This document shows positions 1-9,002 of a stretch of 64,000 nucleotides of DNA, piece after piece (position 1 is the stretch's first letter; each line of letters opens with the position of its first letter). Under the pieces are notes generated by a model. It did not search any database. It was not told the DNA's origin and was given only the letters and a program-made list of their open reading frames with translations. The stretch spans positions 806,001-870,000 of the forward strand of contig CANNDF010000001.1 in NCBI GenBank assembly GCA_947503305.1, given 5' to 3'. This DNA is from an uncultured Dokdonia sp. (GTDB taxonomy: Bacteria > Bacteroidota > Bacteroidia > Flavobacteriales > Flavobacteriaceae). The position numbers and the translations under genes were made by a program.

Positions 1-1
1 T

Positions 2-1876
2 AAGCGCTACGTTCCTTTACTGGTAGAAAGTAAAACAACACGGTATACAGATAGTAATACTCCGATAGAAAGTACTACCTATAATACCTATAATACGATC
101 ACGACTTATTTACGAAGCACTAGGGTCGTAAACTCACAAGAGAGTTTTGATGATGGCGATCTTATCTCTTATTACTACCCTTATGATAGTAATTATGGTG
201 TTAGTAGTTACAGTAGAATGGCAAGTTTGGTTTTATTTAATAGAATTGATCAGCCTGTATATACACGAGTGACTAAGAATGGGTCATTGTTAAGTCATAC
301 ATTACAGACCTATGACTTTTTTGATGGTCTATTACATCCCAAGAGTGAAAGATGGCAGCGAGTAGATACAGCCTTAGATAATATACTTACTAGAGTTACT
401 TATGATGAGTATGATAGTTATGGCAATTTATTAAAAGTAACTCAGCGCGGAGGGGTTTCTAATTCTTATATATGGGGATATGAAAATATGTACCCGGTAG
501 CTATTGTTTCTAATTCGAAAGTAACCTCAAGTCAAATAGAAGATAAAATAGATAGGATGACCCTATTAGATCCTAGATCTTCAGAGGTAGAGATCAATCA
601 ACAGATTGATTTACTTCGTAACGACACTGATTTTGATGCCTCTTTGATAAGTTCTTATGGATTTAATCCTGGAGTTGGTGTTACAGCTATGAAAAGTCCA
701 AATAGTGTTGAGTCTAGTTATCAATATGATGGTAAAGAGCGATTGGTTCTTCAAAAAGATCACAATGGATTTACAACTTCTAGAACTGAGTATAATACCA
801 TCAATGAATCTCCAAACTGTGTAAATTGTGGGAGAAAGATTCAGCTTCTTACCGCTTCTTATGATGTCCTTAGAGAAGCACCTGTAACTTTTACTCGGGT
901 TCTTATTATGGGGACTAATGGAGAAACCTTTAGTGGGTACACCAATTATTTAATAGATTATGGAGATGGTACTATAGATAGTGGGGTTGGTAACCCTAGC
1001 ACTTATACCCATGCGTATCAAGAAGAAGGGTTGTATACGATACGCTTATTTATGAGTAAAGATGATGGGGCGTTTGAAAGTGGGCAAATCAATATACGTG
1101 TAGGTCCTAATGCAGATCCAGTAACCAATGTCTATTTTGATATGATTAGTCCAGATCCTTTAACGGGATCTTCAACCATGCGTTTAAACGGAACCCCTGG
1201 AGCTGTTGTTGGAGTCGAGTTAGAAGCTAATGGCGCCATCTCTAGTATGAGTGGTGAAGGTGGATTTCCTAGTGTGAGTGGTGCTACTACGACTATATCA
1301 GTTGGGAATACACATTTATTTACAGTAACAATCCCCGCAGAAGGCTATTTGAATGCATATATCCAATTTCATAAATCGGATACAGGATCTTCAAATGATT
1401 GTGGGGGAAATGCGAAGCTAACAATTATGAGTACAACTATTGGAGATGTAGGAAGCCCTTTGTTTGGAACTACTACTGCAGTAACAGATGTTGATGAGAG
1501 TTGTAATGGAATTGTGATTGACGATTCGGAATCATTAGATATTTCTATGTCTGGATTTGAAGGAGAACTTGAAAATATATCAGGCCCCCCTGGTCAACAG
1601 ACATGTACTGTCAGATATAGTCCACATGTAACTGTTAGTGGTGGCTCTGGAAGTTATACCTATTCCTGGAGTTATAAAACGACTAATTCCACTTCTTGGA
1701 TATCTGCAGGAAGCGGTTCGAGTATGACAATGAGTTATGATCCAGCCACATCAACCTTTTGCAACCCCGTAGGGCTGTCATTTAATTTTAGATGTATAGT
1801 CGATGATGGAGCAGGCGCTTCAGATACATATATAAGTAGTGATATATCCGCTATGTGTAGCTGTGATGTGAATTAG
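2..1876 (+). CDS. YD-repeat/PKD-domain surface protein, 5' end missing
   Basis: The frame is open from the left edge, so the true start lies outside the window; the first internal Met (position 218) is not a convincing start because the reading before it is coherent protein. The N-terminal part has Tyr-Asp-rich segments of YD/RHS type (for example YDEYDSYGNLLKVTQ). Around positions 870-1110 there is a PKD-like beta-sandwich, shown by DYGDGT followed by a HAYQEEGLYTIRL strand. The rest is Ser/Gly/Thr-rich, ends in CSCDVN and has several cysteines, typical of a secreted adhesive protein. It lies 73 nt upstream of a complete YD-repeat toxin in the same direction, so the two may be a partner pair. 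It lacks the RHS core with its DPLAEK-like end, so it is not a toxin carrier by itself. The family is seen in the sequence; an extracellular role is inferred. Confidence 0.75.
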   Translation, partial: KRYVPLLVESKTTRYTDSNTPIESTTYNTYNTITTYLRSTRVVNSQESFDDGDLISYYYPYDSNYGVSSYSRMASLVLFNRIDQPVYTRVTKNGSLLSHTLQTYDFFDGLLHPKSERWQRVDTALDNILTRVTYDEYDSYGNLLKVTQRGGVSNSYIWGYENMYPVAIVSNSKVTSSQIEDKIDRMTLLDPRSSEVEINQQIDLLRNDTDFDASLISSYGFNPGVGVTAMKSPNSVESSYQYDGKERLVLQKDHNGFTTSRTEYNTINESPNCVNCGRKIQLLTASYDVLREAPVTFTRVLIMGTNGETFSGYTNYLIDYGDGTIDSGVGNPSTYTHAYQEEGLYTIRLFMSKDDGAFESGQINIRVGPNADPVTNVYFDMISPDPLTGSSTMRLNGTPGAVVGVELEANGAISSMSGEGGFPSVSGATTTISVGNTHLFTVTIPAEGYLNAYIQFHKSDTGSSNDCGGNAKLTIMSTTIGDVGSPLFGTTTAVTDVDESCNGIVIDDSESLDISMSGFEGELENISGPPGQQTCTVRYSPHVTVSGGSGSYTYSWSYKTTNSTSWISAGSGSSMTMSYDPATSTFCNPVGLSFNFRCIVDDGAGASDTYISSDISAMCSCDVN

Positions 1877-1949
1877 GAATATTATAAATGAGATAGATAA
1901 AAGAGGATTTCCTCAATAACAATACAAAAGCATTAATACATAACGTAAT

Positions 1950-4900
1950 ATGAAAAAAGGGTTATTATTTTTAGTACTACTTATATTTGGGCTAAGCCAT
2001 GGTCAAACAGAGTCCGAAAATTATATAAAAACGACAAGTTATCTGGATGAAAGTGGTGAGAGTGGTGATAAGATTGAAGCCGTCAATTATTATGATGGCA
2101 TTGGTCGTATGAAACAATCTATTATCGTAGGCGCTTCTGGTAATTATGAAAATGATTTCGCGCCAGGTAGTCCTGTAACCGATTCTATAAGTTCCTTGAT
2201 AGAAGATTGGGATATGGATTGGACAGAAGGTAGTGGAGGAACTCCATTTTTTAATGCTAATGGAAGTGCATCAGAAAGTCGAAGAATTTTTGGCCTTTCC
2301 CCAACTGGAGGTAATGAATTACTTTGGGAATGTGTAAATGATGCTGCCAGTAATGGTGATGGTGGATGGAATACAGATTATTTTGATGTCAATAAGAGTT
2401 CTCGGTATGTTTTTACCGTTTGGGTAAAGAAAGGTATAAACCGTACAGACGGGAGTACCTATCTAGGGACTAAAAACGTAAATACCCTTTCAGGTACTCC
2501 TAATAGTAATCCCTATTTTTGGTCGGGAGATCTTCCTACAGCTGATGAATGGTATTTGATGGTGGGCGTAGTACACCCTTATAACTATTCAGGAAGTGAT
2601 ACTAATATTAGCGGTGTTTATGATGTACATGGAGAAAAAGTTATAGATGGGATTGAGTTTAAATGGCAAAGCACAACAACCAATGCCAATATGCGCGCCT
2701 ATCTTTATTACGCAACCGATACTACAACACGACAATACTTTTGGAATCCTACAGTTCAAAAAGAACGGAATGATGCCTTCCAATGGGAATTTGATTGGAA
2801 TGAAGGAATAGGAGGTACAGCATTTTTTAACCCTAATGGTCTAGCTACTGAAAATAAGAGGTTTTATGGCACCTCCCCTAATGGGACTACGGAGCTTTTA
2901 TGGAAATGTGATAATGATGCTGCTAGTAATGCTGATGGCGGATGGAATACGGATTATTTTGATATTGATCGAACAAAAATGTATCGTTATTCGGTATGGG
3001 TAAAACGTACAGGGGGACACGATGGAAGCACCTATCATGGAACTCAGATCGTAGATGACCTGAATGGGAAGGAACAGAGTAATCCTTATTTTTGGAGTGG
3101 CGACCTTCCTATTCTTGATGAGTGGTATTTGATGGTAGGAGTTATACACCCCTATAATTATACAGGGGCAGATACGGGAGAAAGTGGGGTTTATGACACT
3201 TCCGGAAATAAAGTAATCGATGGGAAGGAATTTAGGTGGCAAAGTGAATCGAAGCATACTCGAATGAGAAACTATTTATATTATGCAACAGATGTAAATG
3301 TGGAGCAATATTTTTGGAACCCTATATTTGAGGAGGTAACCTCACAAAACTCTAACCTTCCCAATGCCATTAGAGGGGCTATGATGCAAGGAGGCGATAT
3401 TATTACCCATTACGAGTATGATGAATTTGGAAGAACTTCAAAAAGTTTTCTTCCTTATGCTAGTGAGATGTCTTCTGGAGGTGATATCTATGTAGATCCT
3501 ATTGGAGATTTGGCAGGCTTTTATGATACTGCTAAATATGAAAATACGACTAATCCCTATTCTCAAACCATGTATCAAAGTTCACCATTAGATTTAGTAA
3601 CAACAATAGCGGCACCAGGAGAATCATGGAAGATAGAAAATGATCATACGATCAAAACGGAATATGAATCTAATAATGTAAATGATCAAGTACGTTTGTT
3701 TACTGTTTTGTATCCTAGTACTTCGGGATCTCTAGATATACCAAGTTTGAATATAGGAAATTTCTATGATCCCAATGAGCTCGGCAAAACAATTACAAAA
3801 GATGAAAATTGGACAGTGGGTGATGGACAAGATCATACGATCGAAGAGTATACTGACAAAAAAGGTAAGGTTATTTTAAAACGCACCTTTGTAAGTAATA
3901 CACCACTTGATACGTATTATGTATATGATGATTATGATTTACTAATTTATGTGATCCCTCCCAAGGCATCAGATCTTATAGTCACAGGAACTACCAGTGA
4001 GATATTAGACAGCCTTTGTTATCAATATCGATATGATCGTTTGAATAGACTTGTAGAAAAGAAGATACCTAGCAAAGGATGGGAATATATTGTTTATAAT
4101 CAGTTGGATCAACCTATCTTAACACAAGATAAGAACATGAGGACATCTAATGAATGGCTATTTACAAAATATGATGGTTTACAACGAGTTGTTTATACAG
4201 GAATCGCTACAATTAATCAAAGTCGTGATTGGTGTCAGACACAAGCAGAAAACACAAGCTTATATACCCAGTTTGAAGAAAAGCTAGATGTCTCACAACA
4301 GATTGCAGGAGAGACTGTCTATTATAGTAATACAACATTTCCTATCTCTGAAGTCTCAGAGATACAAACGATATTATATTATGATAATTATGATTTTGAC
4401 TGGAATACCCCTTCAGATGATTTTAATGGAGTACACCCCGAAAGTAGTGCAATAAATATCTACGGACAGCAAATGGCGATTTCTTCCAAATCATTACCTA
4501 CAGGAAACAAAGTAAAGGTTTTAGGAAGTAATGACTGGATCTACTCGCATATAACTTATGATTATAAAGGCAGAGTAATATATAGTGCATCTTATAGTGA
4601 AACCTTAAATATTCTTGATCAGACATTTACCAATGTAGATTTTACAGGGAAACCCATTGAAGTAAGGAAAGATCATCAAAAGCAAGGGGGTCCTCTTATT
4701 AGTATTGTAGATCGATATAGTTATGATGATCAAGGAAGGTTATTAAGAGACAAACAACAAATCAATAATCAAGAGGAAGAATCTATTGTTATTAATAATT
4801 ATGATGAATTAGGTATGCTTACGCGAAAAGATGTAGGTGGAAAAGTAACAACTGGTAATCCTTTGCAAAGTGTAGATTACTCCTATAATGTGCGAGGGTG

Positions 4901-6869
4901 GCTTACCGATATTAATGAGCTCATTGATATAACAGATCCTAGTACAGATCTATTCCATTTTTCTATTACATATGATGATATTGCAGATACAGCTACAAGT
5001 ACTCCATTATATAATGGGAATATATCTCAAACAAGTTGGAGAGGTAGTGCAAATTTAGGAACTAATAGAGGATATGAATATAGTTATGATGCACTTAATA
5101 GAATAACTGATGCGCATTATTATAGTGATTCTTTTAGCACAGCAATCGAAGAGTATAGCCTCAAAAATGTTACTTATGATAAACTTGGAAATATCAATAC
5201 CTTAGAACGGTGGGGGTTTTTTACAACATCTCCTATCTATAGTGGCCCTGATTATTACGGAATTATTGATAACTTACAATATGATTATGAAGTAAATAGT
5301 AACAAGCTTAAGGCTATCCAAGAATTAGAAGTTGTAGATAGAGGGCAAGGATTTTATGATGGAAATCTAACTAGTATTGATTATGTATATGATGATAATG
5401 GGAACCTTATAAGTGATGCTAATAAAGGGATTACATCTATTACCTACAATCAGTATAATTTGCCGACTTTAGTAACTATAAATGGAACTGATCCGTATGG
5501 GCAAGCTCAAATAGGTACTATTGAATATAAATACGATGCAAATGGAATTAAAATACAGAAAAAAGTGATTCCAAATACAGGTTCAGGAAATATAATATCC
5601 TATAGTGATGGATATGTCTATGAGGGTAATCAACTAGCTATGATAACACAACCTGAAGGCTATATAGAATACGATCCTAGCGCATCGATACCAAATTCCT
5701 ATAAGTATGTATATCAATATAAAGATCATCTTGGTAATATTCGGATGACCTATGCAGATACAGATGAAGGTGGAGATATTGATACAAGTAGTGAAATTAT
5801 TAGTGAGAAACACTATTACCCATTTGGGGGCACTCATAAAGGTTACAATAATGTTGTGAGTTCAAATGGGAATAGCATTGCACAGAACTATAAGTATAAT
5901 GGGAAGGAAGAACAAAATGAATTAGGTCTTAATTGGATTGACTATGGGGCAAGGAATTATGACAAATGGCTAGGGCGTTGGATGAATATTGATCCATTAG
6001 CTGAAAAGTATACAAATCTTTCACCATTTTCATATGTAGCTAATAATGTTATAAATGCTATTGACCCAGATGGAAGGTTAATCATATTTGTTGGAGGATT
6101 AAGGCACCCTATTAATAGTAATGATCAGCAATTTTGGAGAAGAACAGGGATTTATAATACGGAGGAAGATTTATATAGAAATCATACATATTGGACTACA
6201 GGTCGTGGAACAAACTCCTTTGGAAGGAAAGCTAATTTAATTGAAACCTTTTCTAACCTTCATAAAGATAGAAACCATTTATTTACTAGTGGTTCATCTG
6301 GTATAATGAGTAGTGCTAATGGAAGAATGAGACAAGGTAGAAGAAAAGCAAGACAATTTTATAGAAAATACCAAAAAGGGAAAGTTAATCTTGCTGATGG
6401 AGAAGCAATAAGGATAGTATCACATAGTCATGGCGGTGCACATGCAGCAGGTTTTGCAGACCAATTAAGGACATATAAAGACGCTGAAGGAAATTCAATT
6501 TTTAATATTGAGGTTATCTACTATATTACTCCACATCAAGGAAAAAATATTATAAGTCCTGAAGGAATACAATCTTTTCAGTTTAGTCATCCAAGCGATG
6601 CAATTTCTGGAGAAGGATTTGGGTGGATTAGTTTATTTAATGGCGGAAAACATTATGGAAAAATTAAAAACGTAAGTTCTTTCTCAAGTGAGGATATTAT
6701 GGGTGGAGAAGGACAACCAGAAGCAGGAGGGCCTACAGGAAATCGAGGTGGTCATAATGCAACAGATAATCAACAACATATTTTATCCGTTTTAAATGAG
6801 TTTTGTAAAAATAACCCTGGCAAATGCAAGGAAATAAATTTAAATACAGGAAATGGAAATAACAATTAG
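1950..6869 (+). CDS. DUF6443/YD-repeat polymorphic toxin with alpha/beta-hydrolase-like tip
   Basis: This 1639-residue protein starts with a signal peptide (MKKGLLFLVLLIFGLSHGQ), followed by a DUF6443-like segment (NYYDGIGRMKQSI). Two tandem domains of about 192 residues come next (about residues 87-470), then many YD repeats and the conserved RHS-type end (HYYPFGG, YNGKEEQNELGLNWIDYGAR, NIDPLAEKY, VANNVINAIDPDG, to about residue 1375). The sequence after this changes character and ends in a hydrolase-like domain with SHSHGG (Ser1493). Asp1550 (HPSDAIS) and His1602 (GGHN) are plausible triad partners. In this family the conserved shell encloses a variable C-terminal toxin, and the next gene usually encodes immunity; here it overlaps by 17 nt. 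A lipase or phospholipase activity is inferred from the motif and order only. Confidence 0.82.
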   Translation: MKKGLLFLVLLIFGLSHGQTESENYIKTTSYLDESGESGDKIEAVNYYDGIGRMKQSIIVGASGNYENDFAPGSPVTDSISSLIEDWDMDWTEGSGGTPFFNANGSASESRRIFGLSPTGGNELLWECVNDAASNGDGGWNTDYFDVNKSSRYVFTVWVKKGINRTDGSTYLGTKNVNTLSGTPNSNPYFWSGDLPTADEWYLMVGVVHPYNYSGSDTNISGVYDVHGEKVIDGIEFKWQSTTTNANMRAYLYYATDTTTRQYFWNPTVQKERNDAFQWEFDWNEGIGGTAFFNPNGLATENKRFYGTSPNGTTELLWKCDNDAASNADGGWNTDYFDIDRTKMYRYSVWVKRTGGHDGSTYHGTQIVDDLNGKEQSNPYFWSGDLPILDEWYLMVGVIHPYNYTGADTGESGVYDTSGNKVIDGKEFRWQSESKHTRMRNYLYYATDVNVEQYFWNPIFEEVTSQNSNLPNAIRGAMMQGGDIITHYEYDEFGRTSKSFLPYASEMSSGGDIYVDPIGDLAGFYDTAKYENTTNPYSQTMYQSSPLDLVTTIAAPGESWKIENDHTIKTEYESNNVNDQVRLFTVLYPSTSGSLDIPSLNIGNFYDPNELGKTITKDENWTVGDGQDHTIEEYTDKKGKVILKRTFVSNTPLDTYYVYDDYDLLIYVIPPKASDLIVTGTTSEILDSLCYQYRYDRLNRLVEKKIPSKGWEYIVYNQLDQPILTQDKNMRTSNEWLFTKYDGLQRVVYTGIATINQSRDWCQTQAENTSLYTQFEEKLDVSQQIAGETVYYSNTTFPISEVSEIQTILYYDNYDFDWNTPSDDFNGVHPESSAINIYGQQMAISSKSLPTGNKVKVLGSNDWIYSHITYDYKGRVIYSASYSETLNILDQTFTNVDFTGKPIEVRKDHQKQGGPLISIVDRYSYDDQGRLLRDKQQINNQEEESIVINNYDELGMLTRKDVGGKVTTGNPLQSVDYSYNVRGWLTDINELIDITDPSTDLFHFSITYDDIADTATSTPLYNGNISQTSWRGSANLGTNRGYEYSYDALNRITDAHYYSDSFSTAIEEYSLKNVTYDKLGNINTLERWGFFTTSPIYSGPDYYGIIDNLQYDYEVNSNKLKAIQELEVVDRGQGFYDGNLTSIDYVYDDNGNLISDANKGITSITYNQYNLPTLVTINGTDPYGQAQIGTIEYKYDANGIKIQKKVIPNTGSGNIISYSDGYVYEGNQLAMITQPEGYIEYDPSASIPNSYKYVYQYKDHLGNIRMTYADTDEGGDIDTSSEIISEKHYYPFGGTHKGYNNVVSSNGNSIAQNYKYNGKEEQNELGLNWIDYGARNYDKWLGRWMNIDPLAEKYTNLSPFSYVANNVINAIDPDGRLIIFVGGLRHPINSNDQQFWRRTGIYNTEEDLYRNHTYWTTGRGTNSFGRKANLIETFSNLHKDRNHLFTSGSSGIMSSANGRMRQGRRKARQFYRKYQKGKVNLADGEAIRIVSHSHGGAHAAGFADQLRTYKDAEGNSIFNIEVIYYITPHQGKNIISPEGIQSFQFSHPSDAISGEGFGWISLFNGGKHYGKIKNVSSFSSEDIMGGEGQPEAGGPTGNRGGHNATDNQQHILSVLNEFCKNNPGKCKEINLNTGNGNNN
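2208..3330 (+). repeat. Tandem duplication of a ~192-codon domain
   Basis: Two in-frame copies start at the Trp codons at 2208 and 2784 and end near the WNP motifs at 2742 and 3315. They share landmarks in the same order: NDAASN.DGGWNTDYFD, a DGSTY.GT motif, SNPYFWSGDLP, DEWYLMVGV, HPYNY, and a WQS..... R.YLYYATD end. The copies look like carbohydrate-binding or jelly-roll type beta domains, but I cannot assign a family. The similarity is clear but well below identity, so the duplication is not recent. Confidence 0.85.
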
Positions 6870-7482
6870 AAAAATAAAAAAGATCTATTTTCAGTTATTC
6901 ATTCTATCTTTAGTAATGATCTTTAACTCTTGTAAAGTATACAAATTAAATGCTGATGATAATTCTTGGCAACCATATAAAAAAGGAGATGTTTTAATAT
7001 TTGAGCATAGAAATGGTAGTATAGATACCATTAGCGTGATTAAGAGTTTTGTGTTCAAAAGCAAGAAAACAATACAACCTTATAATATTAATAATGGGCG
7101 TTCTGAATTAAATGTAGCAATATCTACAACAAATAGTAAGTTTACTAATAACAGTTTCTACAATTCTACTACAAATAATATTGAATTTTTTAGGATATCG
7201 AATAGCCAAGGCGGAAAGTACTTAGGTTTTGTTAAGTATAATTTTATTGGAGAAGAAGATTTTTCATTGCCAATAGATGAAATGAAAAAGTTTCACTATG
7301 TAGATAATAAGTTAGGAGATTGTTATTTAATTAATGAGATAGGACCATTTGCATATTCTGAATCAATATACATTTCAGTATTGTTTTCTAAGCAATACGG
7401 ATATTTAAACTTTAGTTTAAAGGATGGAAATTTGATTAAATTAAAAGAGTTTATACGTAATGGAGTAAATATATTACCTTAA
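6853..7482 (+). CDS. Putative immunity lipoprotein for the upstream YD-repeat toxin
   Basis: A 209-residue protein with a basic start, a hydrophobic stretch and a lipobox-like end (LVMIFNSC, Cys at about residue 27), so it is probably a lipoprotein. The start overlaps the end of the toxin gene, which implies translational coupling. The body has no family I recognise. Its position directly after a variable toxin tip, and its envelope location, fit an immunity protein that acts against a lipid- or envelope-directed hydrolase. This function is inferred from context only. Confidence 0.6.
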   Translation: MEITIRKIKKIYFQLFILSLVMIFNSCKVYKLNADDNSWQPYKKGDVLIFEHRNGSIDTISVIKSFVFKSKKTIQPYNINNGRSELNVAISTTNSKFTNNSFYNSTTNNIEFFRISNSQGGKYLGFVKYNFIGEEDFSLPIDEMKKFHYVDNKLGDCYLINEIGPFAYSESIYISVLFSKQYGYLNFSLKDGNLIKLKEFIRNGVNILP

Positions 7483-7674
7483 ATCAGGCAATATACTTTT
7501 CTTGGAGCAACGCTCCACTTAAAACTAAAAGCTAATAAAGGAGATCCTTTTGTGTTTTATCAAAATTCTTTTTATTTCACACGAGAATTGAACTTGAGAG
7601 AATACAATTATAAAGAATCAATATATTTAAGAATTAACCTCTAATTTAGTTTCGGAGTACTTGAGAAACGATAA
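7483..7674 (+). pseudogene. Possible gene remnant continuing in frame after the immunity gene
   Basis: Directly after the stop of the putative immunity gene the same frame stays open for 53 codons, meets TAA at 7642, and reads on for nine more codons to another TAA. The peptide has alternating hydrophobic and polar residues (for example ATLHLKLKANKGD and FYFTRELNLREYNY), as in outer-membrane or surface beta strands. There is no start codon. It may be the 3' end of a lost or shuffled gene. The stretch is short and chance openness cannot be excluded. The rest of the gap up to 7780 shows nothing else. Confidence 0.3.
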
Positions 7675-7780
7675 AATAGTATTAATTAGAAATTTAAAAC
7701 ATCATATTCCTATAGATTAAGTATACTCGCATCATATGTATATTATGTAATAGAGCAGAATTTTTTTAAACTATTTAATT

Positions 7781-8662
7781 ATGCAAAAAGCTACCTTTTT
7801 ATTTTTTTTCATTATAAATTTTTCACTTTTAGCTCAAAATACTTGGGTTATAGAAACTGGGCATGTTGAACAAATTGCTCCTCAGAATTTTGAATTGACA
7901 GCGTGTTCTCAATTTAATCCTGACAATGACTTTGAGATGTCTGTTGTTAATGATGCAACACAAGGTCAATTAGTTGCTAATGATTTAATTGTAGAGCCCA
8001 ATGAAGTTTTTACATTAGAACAAATTATTGCAAATTTTACTACAATAGAAGGTGTAATACAGGTGGATATAATTATATGGGACGATATCGAAGGAAAGCC
8101 TCATGAAATTATTTTTTCAGAATTAGCTTTTGTTCCTGATGAGCAAAATTTAATAGGAGTCGATAGTATAGCCAATGATAATGTATATGAAACTGTTTGT
8201 AATTTACCAAATCCAGTACCTCTTGAAGGAGGGGCTTCAGGAGCTCGTTATTGGATTCAAATAGTATGCTATCCAATTACTGGGATTGGATCAGGATGGG
8301 GTGTTTCATCTGAGTCGATTGTTGGTTTAGGCCTTGCTTCTAATAATACAGGAGAATGGGTTGTTGAAACTGGATTTGATGGTGTATATATGTTTTCAGG
8401 TGACTGTTCCTTATTGAATACTGAAGAACATATAAAAGAATTAATTTCGATTTACCCAAATCCTGTAAAAAATAGTTTGACAATTAATCCTTTTAATAGT
8501 TTAGAGATCAAAGGGATTACACTTTTTGACACATCAGGAAGAAAACATGATATTGATTTATTAAACAATCGAATTGATTTAAGTTCAATCCCTAGTGGTT
8601 TATACCTTCTTCAAATACAAACAACGTCAGGAGTATTGACTGAAAAGATTATTAAAGAATAG
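7781..8662 (+). CDS. Secreted protein with type IX secretion C-terminal sorting domain
   Basis: This 293-residue protein starts with a signal peptide (cleavage near LLAQ/N). The central region is rich in Asp, Gly, Trp and aromatic residues and has no family I recognise. The last 75 residues form a typical T9SS type-A sorting domain: ISIYPNPVKNSLTIN, a GITLFDTSGR strand, LSSIPSGLYLLQIQT, and a basic end EKIIKE. The domain directs export through the Por machinery and attachment to the surface. The gene stands alone between the toxin locus and a transposase. Confidence 0.8.
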   Translation: MQKATFLFFFIINFSLLAQNTWVIETGHVEQIAPQNFELTACSQFNPDNDFEMSVVNDATQGQLVANDLIVEPNEVFTLEQIIANFTTIEGVIQVDIIIWDDIEGKPHEIIFSELAFVPDEQNLIGVDSIANDNVYETVCNLPNPVPLEGGASGARYWIQIVCYPITGIGSGWGVSSESIVGLGLASNNTGEWVVETGFDGVYMFSGDCSLLNTEEHIKELISIYPNPVKNSLTINPFNSLEIKGITLFDTSGRKHDIDLLNNRIDLSSIPSGLYLLQIQTTSGVLTEKIIKE

Positions 8663-9002
8663 GGATTTAAACAATATCACACTAAACTTAATTAAGTGCT
8701 ATTTTCTTTTTTATTTGTGTTAGAAATTTGATCATATAGAGTTTACATTTAGAGAAATAGGCATCTTTATAACTAAATACAACAAGATAAGATGAGTACT
8801 AAAGGTAACTTTAAAAATCTCATATTTTATATAACGACCTCTTTATTAGATGGTTCGAATTTTCGAACGGATTATCTGAGAAAATAATTGTTTCTCATGT
8901 CTTAGGTTTTAATAATAATATGTAATTTTTTAATGATAATTATATTTACTAAAAGTTCATTGACATTTTGAAGCAATAAAATTCCAATTCTATACCTAGA
9001 AC
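8663..9002. other. Gene-free stretch with two short hairpins
   Basis: This AT-rich gap separates convergent genes. It has a perfect 7-bp inverted repeat GTTCGAA-tt-TTCGAAC at 8853-8868 and another, TGAGAAA/TTTCTCA, at 8877-8897. Neither has the T-tract of a clear terminator. No tRNA or other RNA and no convincing short gene is seen. It may contain the left end of the neighbouring transposable element, but I could not match terminal inverted repeats. Confidence 0.4.
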
